A stretch of 64,000 nucleotides of DNA from Proteles cristata cristata (taxonomy: Eukaryota; Chordata; Mammalia; Carnivora; Hyaenidae), in contig JAESUZ010003490.1 of assembly GCA_017311185.1 (NCBI GenBank), forward strand, positions 1,054,001 through 1,118,000, read 5' to 3'. Positions 1 to 11,106 of the stretch are shown here, one piece after another. Below the pieces are notes generated by a model, which was not told the DNA's origin, did no database searches, and saw only the letters and a list, made by a program, of their open reading frames with translations. Position 1 is the stretch's first letter, and each line of letters opens with the position of its first letter. The position numbers and the translations under genes were made by a program.

Positions 1-875
1 TCTCCTGCCTCCCAGTGTCATCTTGAACTTCCAGAATGGAAAGCTCCCCTCACCAGATGAACCTTTGAGAAAGCTGAGATAGTCTCTTGGGGTCTTTGTG
101 ACCCTGTTTTAAGGTCTCCTCATCTTTTCCTGCTTAACAACCCTTCCCAACTTAATGACTTAAAACAGTAATTATCATTTATTATCCCTCACGGTTTCTG
201 TGATTCAGGAACTCACACGGTACTATTTTGGTCAGTTTGTCTCTGCTCTATGATATCTGGGGCCTCAGCTGGCACGTTCAGTGGTTGAGGGCTGAAATTA
301 TGCAGAGGCTCATTCACTTACACATGGATGCTGGCTGTCAGCTGAGGTCTAGTCATGTCTGTTCTCTGGAACACTCACATATGGCCTTCCCACATGACCA
401 GACTTCCTCCTCACATGGTAGCAGTGTTGAAGGACAAGTGCATGAGCCAGGTAGAAGCTGATTCTTTTTATGACATAGGCTCACTGAATATCAGGTCACA
501 GGGCATCCCTCCACTGTGCTCCACTGATCAGAGATGTTGAAAATCACTGCCAAGATTTAAGGGCAAAGGACATTACATCCCCACCCCTCTCAGCAGGAGA
601 AATATAGCTACATTGTAAGAAAATCATGCGGGATGGAAGAGGATAGATGGATAGATGGATGGATGGATAGCTATACAGATAGGTAGATAGATAGATAACT
701 TTTGGGAAAGTAACCAGCCACTTTGTCCAAGCACCCTAGCCATGGGCAAAATGTCACTATCCTTATTAACTCCTTCTAGCAAGAATTTCCAAGGGTAAGT
801 TCCTGGATTTTGTGACCCAGAGTGATTAATTTTCAAATCAGGAATACTACTCTAATCCCTTATAGTTGTGAGGTT
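1..875. other. Non-coding, no gene seen
   Basis: Only short open frames without recognisable content, plus the GATA repeat. Nothing supports a gene on either strand. Confidence 0.6.
641..696. repeat. (GATA/GATG)n microsatellite
   Basis: Imperfect 4-bp repeats of GATA and GATG run over about 55 bp. Confidence 0.85.
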
Positions 876-879
876 TGTC

Positions 880-1045
880 ACAGTTTCCCAAGTCTTTCCG
901 TTTGATCCTCACAACCCTGTAAGGCAGAGAAGGCAGGCAGGCCTAGCTCTGCCCATTTTTCAAGCTAGAAGCACATTATTTGTGTAAATAATTTACCCAA
1001 AGTCACAGAGCTGGCTTTCAGTACAGTCAGTCTGATGTGGAATCA
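880..1045 (+). mobile_element. MIR relic
   Basis: TCCTCACAACCCTGTAAGGC, a Pol III-SINE core-like stretch, and ACCCAAAGTCACAGAGCTGG match the core and tail of the ancient MIR SINE. Confidence 0.72.
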
Positions 1046-1099
1046 GATTTCTTTCTACCACCACCTCACCTCTCTGCTAATGGGAAAGCAGCACAGCCC

Positions 1100-1315
1100 T
1101 AGGGTCCAAGCCTGGGCTTTGCACCAGATGAACCTGCTTTGGAATCCTGGTTCTACAGCTTGGCAACTTTGAACAAAGAGCTTACCCACCCCAAGTTTCC
1201 ATGTCCTTGCCCTTCGAATGAAGGCAGTAAGACCCACCTCATGGGTTGACTTCCTGCTGTGGAACTAGATAATAGATAATATTTGTAAAGAGCCTAGGAC
1301 AGTGCCTCACACGTC
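1100..1315 (-). mobile_element. MIR relic, antisense
   Basis: GGAATCCTGGTTCTACAGCT, CTTACCCACCCCAAGTTTCC and AATATTTGTAAAGAGCCTAG follow antisense MIR order, nearly full length. Confidence 0.78.
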
Positions 1316-1319
1316 TTTG

Positions 1320-2539
1320 GCTCCTAAACAGTAGCTGAGAACTTAATTTTAACAATGATGTGTGTGACACAACCTATTTTGAGCCTGCCCTCAAGGAAGT
1401 AAGCACTGATCCTAGCCACGACAGATGGGAGATGCTCTACATCTGCGTGTAGATGGGAGACCATCCTCAGATCACTCCTGAAAGTCAGTTTTTCAGCAAT
1501 TGGAAGAAGAAACCTTACAAAGGGCAACCAATTCTCAAACTCATGTATGCAAGTATTATTGAACAGGATACAGGCTAATAATGAAATCTCCAGCTCAAAA
1601 GGCTGCTGAGCACATGTGGCTGGTAAATGATCTTGGAGGGCCAACCTTGGGTGGCTGAGTTCAGGGTTAACTTAGTGAAGAGGCTTTCAGCAAGTTACCT
1701 TGGGATGGTGTTTTAATGTAACTCTGTGTCATATCCATGTCTGTGAAGGGGGACCCTGGGTCATTAAGAGGCATTTTGGTCTTACTGTTTCAGGAGGACA
1801 GAGTGTTCTACTGGCAAAGGTTCCTGAATAGTTGTCATTATTGAGAGACCAGCAAAGGACCAAATTCATCAGTGTTTGTCATACCTGAGAATTACACCAC
1901 AGGGTCAGGAGACAAGTCTCAGGTTATGGTCCTAGAAGATGCCTCCTTGGCCTTAAGAAAAAGGCATTTTGTTAGAGCTCAGAAATAGTTTTCCTGTCTC
2001 TTCTGTTCCATCACTTGCACGCGGACTTGCAGCCTCAACTCTACATCCAAGGCCAAGAGGACCGCAGATTCGCTCATAGGAAAGCCCAGGGGATCCTTAG
2101 AATTTATGAGCCAGTCCTCAGCTCCTTACCCAGCACAGCTCTCATTCATGTCAGTGGGAAGCCTGTCTACGGGGCAGGGCTTCTCAATCGAGTTCTTTCT
2201 CTCCTTCCCTAGTTCCCATCAAACTTGCCCTGTGGCTGCTTTAAGTGTTGATGTCTTGGCATCAAAAAGCAGGGAGACAGCTCCATTTCTTCTGGCGCCT
2301 GGAGCCCGCGCTTCAGGACAGCTCACCCTCCTCTGTGTGGGGTTGCTTTGGAATCCTCACTGTTTACGAACGAAGCCCACATTGACCCTGTTGTCACTCA
2401 GTAGCAATGGGGAGTTTAAATGTCTTAAGTGACCCTCCAAGGTAACCAAAACCCTGAATTCCCTGCCGGAGTAACTGACTTTCTGCCACTGCGCTGCCTT
2501 GGAGTTGAACAGCCCTGTGTGTTTTCCAAAGCTCTTTCG
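1320..2539. other. Non-coding, no gene seen
   Basis: The frames of up to 108 codons on both strands show no motif, splice context or similarity I recognise. Confidence 0.55.
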
Positions 2540-2690
2540 TGTGCCTGGTCTCCTGTGGTCTGGCAAACCCTGTGAGGAAGGCTCAGCAGAGGTAGCTGGT
2601 CCCATTTCACAGATGAGAAGTCTGTGAGTCAGTTTGATCATGTGGCTAATGAGTTGTGGGACTGGGACCTAACTCCCACCCCCCCTGCCT
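2540..2690 (+). mobile_element. MIR relic
   Basis: GGTCCCATTTCACAGATGAG and a decayed tail up to GGGACCTAACTCCCACC match MIR. Confidence 0.58.
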
Positions 2691-4890
2691 ATCGCATGGC
2701 CCCCAACTATAGCTGAGTGTTTTCCTTTCTCTTCCTTGCACCTTTTCTGCTTCTTTCCCCCTTCCTTCCCCCCACCCCGCTTCCTCCCCCAAATTCCTCC
2801 TCTCTTTTTCCCTCCTTCCCCTCTCTCAACCTGTCTCTCCCCTCTTTCCTCAGCTCTCTTGTTCCAATAAAGATTTTAGGCAGGACGATGAACACTGTAG
2901 AATTACACCACCAACTTCCATGTTAGCCCCGCAATTGAAATATGAACTTGAAAGCTCTCAGGAGAAATCTCATTGCCTCTCTGGGGCTCATTTTTTCCAT
3001 CTATGAAATCAAGATGCTGTATGGATAACTACAAGATGACAGAGTTGAAAGTGCTCTTAAAAGCCAGAAGTACCCAAAGAAATATTGATGTAGGAGCCAC
3101 ATACGTCCAGTGTCTATCTCTTGAGATCAAATTTAGGTATGCCTTCATGTGGAAATTTTTACTTTCTCTTTTTAGAATTTGGTATTATGTTCAATTGGCA
3201 CATTTGAGTTATAGCCAAACCCAGAGCTCTCTCACCACACCACCCTTGTCGACCTGGGGAGAGATGGAAACCAAGTTTTCCAAAGGTCCAGAGGAGAACT
3301 GTCTGTCTGGTACTCTACATAAGGATATCTCAGCAATTCAAAGCACTGGTATGAAATTTTCTATCCATAGTCCAGCTTATGCAGATGGTAGCTAGTCTCA
3401 GTAGTCATTGCACTGGGTGCCTCCTGATAGCCCCTCTCACCTCAATTTCTATTGATTTGCAGATGTTTAGAGAAATATCTGATCTAAAAATTGCTCTTTG
3501 AACAGTGTCTAATCTCATTTCCTCCCTCCTGTGAAAGGTAATGGCATGGAGACAAGCTTTCATGAGTGCCTATCTCCAGTGTCCAAGCTATGAAGTCTAT
3601 AATGCTTGGACAACACTGACTTATAGAAGGAGTTGAATACCTCCAACCTAATTAGAGAGGCAAAGGGAGGTTATCTTTCAAAACTGTTCCCCTTGCCTCT
3701 TAAAAGCAGCATTTCCAGTTTGCACATCAGAGATCATTTCAGACCAATCCCATCCTGAGAAATGAAGGAAGAAAACTCTATAGAGACAGTCGATAATTTC
3801 TGAGAGGCAGAATGTGTCTAGAAGACTGTCACTGGAACATTTTAAGAGTCAATGTGTAATTTGGTCCCATATCCACGTCTCTTCAGAATCTGTTCTTGGT
3901 CTTCCTAAATTGCCTGTCTGGTTTTTCCACTGTAAGGGCCTTGGGTGGATCTTTTAACTCATTGACTGCACATATGGGATCTTTCTATTTTGGGCATATT
4001 CACTCTCATAACATTGGAAGAAACTCATGTGATTCGGGAGTGCCTGCTTGACGTGACTAAAATAATGTTCAAGTAGAGTAGATCAACTCAGGTGGGTGAA
4101 GACCATGTCAATGAACATGGGCTAGCCTGCTGTATAGAACTGACCTTCTGAAGCCCAGATATGCACTAGCCCAGGGCACATTTAGCCCAAAGCCTGATGT
4201 TGTTGCAGCTAACTGAACCTTGGCTTCATTTAGTGGGGCTGACCTGAACACTGGACAGCTGCCTGTTACAGTGGCCTTGGGTAGCCTTCACTTCTTGCCG
4301 AACTTGGCCTATAATCCTTCACTTCAGGGCTTGGAACTTAATAGCAGGGCCAGCAGACAGCCTTGCCACCCAGCATGCTACTGGCTCTTCCCATGCACCA
4401 TCAAGAAGTTCTCCAGGGCTCTTTCGAAGCAAGGATGGGCTATAGCTTCTGACACTTGGTCAGGGGCAACTGTTGAACTTCTCTAGTCTGCTCATCTATT
4501 TTTCTGAAATACCTTTTAAGTGTCAAATACTTGCCTTGAAAATTAATTGGCAAATGACCCTAATTTAACAATGAACCAACAGCTAATTAGCTTAAGAGGA
4601 GGGCTCGTAATCCACTAAACCACATGGACTTCCCCCTACAGTTTGTGACAAATTCTTTATATCTCATTTAGCACTGCTGCCGGTATTTTTTTCCTTCATC
4701 TCAGCAGAACACAGGAGAGCCAACCAGGTGGCATCTCAGAAGGAGCATGTTGCTGAGAACATACATTGCTAAGTAGTGGGCATCATCCGTACCTCCCTGG
4801 TTTTCCTTTTCATCACTGGCATGGTAATCACAGTGCCTTCCAAGGAGGCAGCGGCTGAGTCAGATTCCTGCTAGGACAAAGTAAAACTTG

Positions 4891-4940
4891 GTTTCCTGGG
4901 GAGTATAGCTGAACTGTTTCCTGGGGAGTACAGCTGAACT
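4891..4940. repeat. 25-bp tandem duplication
   Basis: GTTTCCTGGGGAGTATAGCT+GAACT is repeated immediately with a single T/C difference (4891-4915, 4916-4940). Confidence 0.95.
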
Positions 4941-5413
4941 GACTCAGAGGCTGGGGATCTAATAATCACAGGAGGAAAAACAAACCAAATTTCAGTACTT
5001 TTGATCCTGTACCATCTTAAGGCAACCTTCCAGGGAACAGAGGCAATGTGATCAAAAGCAACATGTGGCCTCATCTGTGTAGATTGTGGCTCTGAGAAGC
5101 GAAGGACCATGCCTGGGGGAAACAGACTTGCTCTGCCAGAGTGTGCCATCAGGATACCTTTTGGGAGAAATGGAGTGTCCACTCCTATTATTCTGTGTTT
5201 GCAGTGGGTCTCCGGGTGGTTCTGGGAGGACAAGGGTGTAGATGTCAGTATGCACTGTGTATTCCCTCCAGACCTTACTTTCCTCTGCTCACCAAACCAG
5301 ACAGTTTCTCCGTTAGCATCTGTAACCATGTCTAGCTAACATCCATATTCCCTTAAGCAACTGGAAAGCAAACCAAATAAATGTAGGATCTCTAAGCAAA
5401 GCAGAGTTTGATT

Positions 5414-5447
5414 AAAACAAAGCAAAACAAAACAAAACAAAACAAAA
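5414..5447. repeat. (AAAAC)n simple repeat
   Basis: About six units of AAAAC/ACAAA. Confidence 0.85.
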
Positions 5448-5664
5448 TCTCACCTAGCTAACCCCAGCGTGTTAGAAGAGACCGCAGGACCAAGGCACAC
5501 TGCCTGGGCTGCTGAGTCAACCATAGGAAAGAGCTTCTTATGCCAAGAAGGCAACCAGCAGCCCTATTAAACAGGGTCATACTTTTCTCACCCACTCGCT
5601 ACAACTGTGATATCCTCCAGTGTAAGTGGAATAACAGTCCCTAGGGAAGCTTCACCCCATGGTG

Positions 5665-5990
5665 TACACCTTCGTTCATTCGTGCATTCACTCATTCCTT
5701 TTTTCATTCACCGACTTATATCCAGCTCCCACTGAATATGCCAGGGGTTTTCAATTCCATCTGCTCATCCACTTACATATACTTATTTTTTAACCCTGAC
5801 TGGTGGACCAAGTACTATCTTAGTTACTTGACATGTGACAATGTATGAGACACAGTCTGTGACATAAAAGAAGATACAGTTTAGTTAGTAATTCATACTC
5901 AAGTCACTCACCTGTTCATTGATCCATTGATTGTTCCTTTGACACATACGTGCTGAAGACCTACTGCATGCCAGGTCCAGTGTTAGGCCC
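5665..5990 (-). mobile_element. L2-like relic, antisense
   Basis: TTCATTCGTGCATTCACTCA, then a second piece with GACCTACTGCATGCCAGGTC and CAGTGTTAGGCCCTAGGCCA, the antisense L2 3' end. Possibly two fragments. Confidence 0.48.
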
Positions 5991-8079
5991 TAGGCCAAAC
6001 ATACACACCCTCATCTTCTTCTCTACCCTCTTTTAAACTCAGTGTATCACACGTATACCACCACCAGCTCTGCCAAGCACAGATGCAAAAACAAACCCAG
6101 CAGTGTTTGGGGTTTGGCACATGTGGATTTAGGTGTGTGGTTATTTTAGGGGAAAGGGGAGAGTGGGCTTCAGGTGGGCAGGCAGGGCTAATGAGTTCTA
6201 CAGTATTCTTCCAAGTAGACATGGCTTTCATTTGGGCTAAGATAAAAGAAGGCAGGTAACGAGCTCAGCACAGCACAGAGCGAGCCTTTGAGCCATGGTG
6301 ACCATGGAGTGGTGGGGTGTGGTCAGAGGTCAGGCGACAATCTGACAAGGGCAGCACAGAAAGGATGTTGCCCCCACCAGACTTCCGGTCCCTGATCTCA
6401 GATTTTATTACCAAAACAATCTCCCTGGCACATTCTAAGAATTCAGTAAATATTTGGCAGGTGAATGGGTGAATCTTGGACCTCAAGCCCTTTGGGGGTA
6501 AGAGCTGGGTCTTATTCATCCTTTGTAGTCCCAGGGCCTCCAGCCCTCTCCAGGGCTCCAGGGAATGGTCTGGAGGCCTTTATACTGGAGGCCCCCAAGC
6601 TCCCTTTTTAACATTCCAGGCAGAAACATCTTCCGGTGGTTTAGCCACCTGGCAGATTCTCCCAGCAAGGGGAGCATCCTTTACAGGCATATTCAGTTGT
6701 CTTTTCCTTAAACTCCAGGCTTTGTCTTCTTTTCTAATTAGCAAATTGCTGGTCTACCTCCTTGCCATGAAGCATTATGTACTAAGGAAGCAAAAATTCA
6801 CTTTGTTATCAGCTAGAAAGGCAAAATAGCTATATAAAGAAACCAAATAATGCCTTCCCAAAGCACACAGAGGAACCGGCTTCTGGGTCAGGTCTGTTTG
6901 GGGTTATCTGTGGCTGTTTGCCTTCCTCTGGTAGCACCCATAATCATAAAGAGACTGCATGATTGCCTCTGGAAACCGAGTGACTGATCTACAGCATTGT
7001 GGGCCAGACACCACTGCCTGAAGAGAGGCTAGAGACAGGGGAAGCCAGAAGCCAACTTCAAGATTCTTGGGCTGCAGGCCACACCGTAATTCAGGTCATC
7101 ACACTTTGCCAAGGAAGCTTATCAAAGAAGAAAACAGACTGACTTTTCCTGGCCCTCTGGTTTGCTCTCAGAATGTGAGGTTGGAAATTAGCCTGGCTTT
7201 CTCTATCCTAGGGAGAGATAGTGGAGGTTTGAGAATTTGATTTTTTGATAATACAGAGTGTGTAGCTAGTACAGCATTGTGTATACTGTTTTGCTATAAA
7301 AAGGCACAAAGCAAGACCCAGAGAATTTCAAACGGGAGCAAGGACCTGACCCACTTGTATATGGCTATGTCATTCAGAGATAGCCTGTCTGGCAGAAATT
7401 TTCTGCCACGGAGCTCAACCCATTAATTTAGATGCAAATATTACTGAGTGAACACCGATTTTAAATTCCCTCTACTCCAATATGCTAAGAAACTTCCGGA
7501 AGCAATGCACCCTGGACCAGCCTGAGCCATCAGAGGGCAGGGTCATTTTTCACCGGGCATTTTGATGGGTGAATCTGGGAAAGCAATCACAGTTTCAGCA
7601 AGGGTACACATCTTTCCGGCCACAGGAGTAAACCCGATTCCAAGGACACCAGCAGGAAATGACTAAGTTTGTTTGCAACCATCTCTAAAATCACATCAAG
7701 TAACAAAGAAGCCAGTCTCTTTCCCCGTTATTGATGGAGAGGAGACTATCAGAAAACACCAGGCATCCTCTGGCTTTTATCTGTTAACGATCTGTTACCT
7801 GTTCAAGTGCCACAGCCATTCCCTGGGAAGTCCCCTGTGTATGATGTTCAGACCCAGTTTGAGGTGGCCCCAGTTTTCCGGGTGACTGTGTCTCTGGTCA
7901 CATCTCTAATCCATCATTTCAGCAGAAAGGCAGTGTGGCATGGAAACCCCTTTGAAATAATGTGGCAGAGGCGTCTTTCTCCGTAAGGTAGAGCTGCGGC
8001 ATGTCCTCTCCTCCAGCCATTCTCAGGGACGCTCCGAACAGGCATACCTAGGAACCTGTTAGAAATGTAGCTCTCTGGG

Positions 8080-8297
8080 GGCGCCTGGGTGGCGTAGTTG
8101 GTTAAGCGTCTGACTTTCGCTCGGGTCATGATCTCGCGGTTCGTGGGTTCGAGCCCCGCGTCGGGCTCTGTGCTGACTGCCAGCTCAGAGCCTGGAGCCT
8201 GTTTCAGTCTGTGACTCCCTCTCTCTCTGACCCTCCCCTGCTCACGCTGTCTCTCTCTCTCTCTCCTAGAAATAAATAAAACATTTAAAAAAAAAAA
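8080..8297 (+). mobile_element. CAN SINE (tRNA-Lys derived), young copy
   Basis: A full-length cat-type SINE: head GCGCCTGGGTGGCGTAG, A box-like GTTGGTTAAGCG, B box GGTTCGAGCC, CT-rich middle, tail AAATAAATAAAAC and poly(A). It is flanked by a perfect 19-bp target-site duplication (8061-8079 and 8298-8316), the longest clean one in the window, so the insertion is recent. It interrupts a MER5A relic. The variant CTGACTTTCGCTCGGG plus GACTGCCAGCTCAGAG is shared with the copies at 57428 and, in part, 10561. Confidence 0.95.
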
Positions 8298-8369
8298 AGA
8301 AATGTAGCTCTCTGGGCTCTCTTAGAATTCCTGACTCAGAAACCATGGGCGGGCCCCACTGTTCTGTTT

Positions 8370-8598
8370 GTTTGTTTGTTTGTTGTTGTTGTTTTAATTT
8401 TTAATGGTTATTTATTTTTGAGAGAGACAGAGCATGAGTGGATGAGGGACAGAGAGAGAGGGAAAGAGAATACTAAGCAGGCTCCAGGCTCTGAGCTGTC
8501 AGCACAGAACCTGACACGGGGCTTAAACTCACGAACCATGAGATCATGACCCCAGCTGAAGTCGGACCCGTAAGTGACTGAGCCAGCCAGGTGCCCCT
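8370..8598 (-). mobile_element. CAN SINE, antisense
   Basis: The reverse complement of the SINE: T-rich tail with GTT repeats, GAGAGA tract, GCAGGCTCCAGGCTCTGAGC, and ending in CCAGGTGCCCC. The target-site duplication is 13/14 identical (8356-8369, 8599-8612). It is more diverged than its neighbour at 8080 and sits in the same MER5A relic. Confidence 0.92.
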
Positions 8599-8699
8599 CC
8601 ACTGGTCTGTTTTAACAGATCCTCTAGGTGATTCCAATGCACACAAATGTTTGAGAACCACTACTCTATGCTCCATTAAGAAATGTGGGTCCCACCATG

Positions 8700-8910
8700 A
8701 TATAAAAATACTTCTCTATATATATTTAGTAATGTATATATTTAGTAATCAATATACATTATACATTTAGTAATTATATTTAGTAACATATACACATATA
8801 TAGTATACTTAGTTATATGTATACATGTTAAATATAAATTAATCCTTAGTACTGCCGTATATACACACACATAGATTATATATATAATCATATATATATC
8901 AATACTAAAC
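8700..8910. repeat. AT-rich tract with recurrent TATATTTAGTAA units
   Basis: TTTAGTAA recurs five or so times between 8724 and 8790, followed by TA/CA runs. GATTATATATATAATC at 8874-8889 is a perfect 16-bp palindrome. Confidence 0.8.
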
Positions 8911-9103
8911 CTCTAGATTTAAAAAATTCAGTTTAATAAGATAGAAACTTCTATTGAAACCTCAGTCTAATTGATGTGATAACTCAGAGTCCCTTGTACA
9001 CTACCTCCGTATGCTTCCTATGATCTCAGTACCATGGGTGATAAACCAATAACCCAGGAAATCAGGGGACTTTCTCTTGGCTGATTTAAAATAAACTGTT
9101 AGG

Positions 9104-9211
9104 GGGCGTCTGAGTGGTTCAGTCAGTTTAGGGTCCAACTCTTGATTTCAGCTCCAGTCATGATCCCAGAGTCGTGGGTTCAAGCTCCACTCTGAGTGTG
9201 GAGCTTGCTTA

Positions 9212-9247
<36 letters not shown>

Positions 9248-9303
9248 TCCCTCTCCCTCTCCCTCTACCCATCTGTCTGTCTCTATCAATAAAAATAAAA
9301 AAA
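9104..9303 (+). mobile_element. CAN SINE, older subfamily
   Basis: The head GGGCGTCTGAGTGGTTCAG and B-box-like GGTTCAAGC are recognisable. The middle is expanded into (TC)n followed by (CCCTCT)n at 9220-9268. It is flanked by a target-site duplication of about 19 bp with two mismatches (9085-9103, 9304-9322). It resembles the older carnivore-wide SINE form rather than the cat-type copies. Confidence 0.88.
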
Positions 9304-9444
9304 TTTAAAATAAGCTATTAGGAATCTACCTTCCCATTGAAAATTCTCTAAAAAAGTAAAATGCTTGGCCTTCTTTGGCATTTATATGTATCTGATAAAG
9401 AGAAGATTAAATGAATATTAGATACCTTCCTTTAAAAAGCAAAT

Positions 9445-9680
9445 TAGAGTGGTGATAAGGAACAAAGACTTTTGAGTCCGATAGATTTGGGTTTAAGTCC
9501 ACCTCCATCCCTTGTCTGCTGAGTGACATTGGGCAAGTGGTTCAGCCTCTCTGGTCCTCCATTTATATCTTTATTAGTACAAATGAGAAGCGTGATAGTG
9601 CTGAGCTCCTAGGGCCAATGTGAGGATTAGATTAGATAATAGAACCTCCACAGCGTTCTTGGGAAATACCATCGTTCAAG
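9445..9680 (-). mobile_element. MIR relic, antisense, well preserved
   Basis: GACTTTTGAGTCCGATAGAT, GTGACATTGGGCAAGTGGTT, CAGCCTCTCTGGTCCTCCAT and GTGAGGATTAGATTAGATAA give the full antisense MIR order, just upstream of the CpG island. Confidence 0.85.
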
Positions 9681-9789
9681 CAACACTGGGTCTCACTGTC
9701 ACTCTTATTTTCCTGGGTTCACCCACAGTGATTAGCACCACCCATCACCGTGATTAGCGCACGGAGAGTGCTCCGGGTGAAATGTAGCT

Positions 9790-10460
9790 TGGCCGGATCG
9801 CTTTAGTATTCTTCCCCAGGGACAGTGCGAGGTGGTGAGGGCACAAGAGAACCTCGATTGCTGCGACCGTTTGGGGGACGTCGCGGGATGAGGAGCCAGG
9901 CTCAGGCGCGGGGTGAGGGGCATCCGTCGGCAGGGTGGAGGCTGCCGCGGACCGGCGGCCCCAAGCCCTGCGGCGGCCGCAGTTTTCCTCTCTCATTGTT
10001 ATGGCGTCTGGGCCGAGAGGCGCTCCGGAGCCAGACCTCTGAGGCTGTGTGTGGTGAGCCTGCAGGGGCTGGCAGTCGCTAAGGGCGGAAACCACTGTGT
10101 GGGAGCTGCCGGCGGTTTAACTGTTTCTGTTGCTCGTGCAGAGGAGGAGGAGGAGAAGGCGGGAGGGCCGGGGCGCGCCACAGGGCGACGCTATTCCAGC
10201 AGCGCCTGCTCGCTGCCAGCGCCCGGCGGTCCCCCTGCCGAGCCACGCGCTTTTCCGGCAGCTCCTGGACCCAGAGCTTTAGCTGTTACAGATCAGACGT
10301 CAGCCTCGTCGGCTCTTGCCTTGCTTCTCTCCTTCTACACATTGCAGACAACCGTTCGGCCCATTGCGGGAGACACCACCTCTCGAGGCTCTGAAGTGTA
10401 CTCAGGACAGCTCCTTGCGGTGGTGTGCGCATTTATGAGGCTCCAAAATCCAAAGTAACC
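9790..10460. promoter_or_regulatory. CpG island, candidate promoter / 5' exon region
   Basis: This is the only sustained CpG-rich block in the window. A hand count gives about 41 CpG in 9841-10260, close to the number expected from its high G+C and far above the flanks, where CpG is scarce. Such islands usually mark unmethylated promoters. It lies 23 kb upstream of the candidate exon at 33556 and 38 kb upstream of the firm ANKFN1 exon, so an ANKFN1 promoter with non-coding first exon is the simplest reading. Other possibilities are a promoter of an unannotated or divergent transcript, or an orphan island. Donor-like GTGAGC at 10054 and GTGAGA at 10461, and an acceptor-like TTGCTCGTGCAG ending at 10140, could define a first exon, but I cannot choose between them. 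Long GC-rich frames cross it on both strands. The longest plus-strand one (9913-10458) has its first ATG only near its 3' end, so I do not call it a gene. No TATA box is evident. Confidence 0.6.
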
Positions 10461-10560
10461 GTGAGAGTGTCAATGTTTCTTTATCTCCCACAGCCTCAGA
10501 TGTGCTCCCTTCTCAGTCTCAAGGCTAGAGGTACACCTGACTCACCTTAGGCATTTTTTT

Positions 10561-10764
10561 CTTTTTTCTTTTTTTAATGTTTTATTTATTTCTAGGAGAG
10601 AGAAAGAGACAACGTGAGCAGGGGAGAGTCAGGGAGAGAGGGAGTCACAGACTGAAATAGGCTCCTCAGCACAGAGCCCGACACGGGGCTCGAACCCACA
10701 AACCGCGAGATCATGACCTAAGCGAAAGTCGGACGCTTAACCGACTAAGCCACCCAGGCGCCCC
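10561..10764 (-). mobile_element. CAN SINE, antisense, internally shortened
   Basis: T-rich tail, GAGAGAAAGAGAC tract, GAGTCACAGACTGAAA and terminal CCCAGGCGCCCC are visible. About 18 bp of the usual CCAGGCTCTGAGCTG region are missing. A short duplicated TAGGCATT-type target is seen at 10548 and 10765. It shares the GTCACAGACTG and GCGAAAGTCGGACG variants with the 8080 and 57428 copies. It sits about 100 bp downstream of the CpG island. Confidence 0.93.
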
Positions 10765-10911
10765 TAGGCATTCTTTTCTTAAAAATATGACCTCCTCCAA
10801 TCGACGGGTTCAACTATAGGGCACCGTTAACAAATCATGTAATAAAATATTATGCAGCCTTGAGAAAAGGTATTTTCCAATATAAAGTGAAAAGAGCAAG
10901 AATCGAAACCT

Positions 10912-11106
10912 CACAGAGCAACGGATCTCGCTCAGAGTGTGGCCCCCGGACCCACACGCGCCAGCCACAGCAACCTCTATAAACCCGTTAGAAATGCAAG
11001 TTCCCCAACCCCGCCCAGACCTGCTCGGAGACTTGGGAAGTGAGCCCACCAATGCATGTTTTAGTAACCAGGTGAATTTGATATGTTAAAGTTTGAGAAC
11101 CACTGA
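10912..11106. mobile_element. MER5A-type hAT relic
   Basis: CTCAGAGTGTGGCCCCCGGA, CCCGTTAGAAATGCAAGTTC and TAAAGTTTGAGAACCACTGA are the conserved blocks of MER5A, about 190 bp in all, near the full family length. Confidence 0.8.

Larger units (their letters stand above)
2700..8004. other. Non-coding, largely repeat-poor
   Basis: It contains a pyrimidine-rich stretch (2717-2860), the 25-bp tandem duplication, an (AAAAC)n and an L2-like patch. Open frames of up to 152 codons (4871-5329, minus) lack motifs and overlap frames on the other strand; I treat them as chance. Confidence 0.5.
8005..8675. mobile_element. MER5A-type hAT relic split by two SINEs
   Basis: CATTCTCAGGGACGCTCCG, AGGAACCTGTTAGAAATG, CTGACTCAGAAACCATGGGC, TAACAGATCCTCTAGGTGAT and TTTGAGAACCACTACTC fall in the order of the MER5A non-autonomous DNA transposon. 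Removing the SINEs at 8080-8297 and 8370-8598 with one copy of each target-site duplication makes the relic continuous. Confidence 0.75.

Noticed and set aside
2707..2926. Overlapping Ser/Pro- and Glu/Arg-rich frames
   Set aside because: Both strands of a pyrimidine-rich stretch give biased open frames; no coding evidence.
4871..5329. 152-codon minus-strand frame
   Set aside because: No motif, overlaps equally open frames on the plus strand, and includes the 25-bp tandem duplication; most likely chance.
8080..8160. tRNA-Lys gene
   Set aside because: The tRNA-like A and B boxes are the head of a CAN SINE; the CT tract, poly(A) and target-site duplications show a retrotransposon. The same holds for all other tRNA-like hits here.
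9913..10458. 181-codon plus-strand frame in the CpG island as a protein-coding gene
   Set aside because: It opens at GTG, not ATG; the only ATG is near its end. Amino-acid use (Arg/Ala/Gly/Pro) follows GC content, and a 113-codon frame overlaps it on the other strand.
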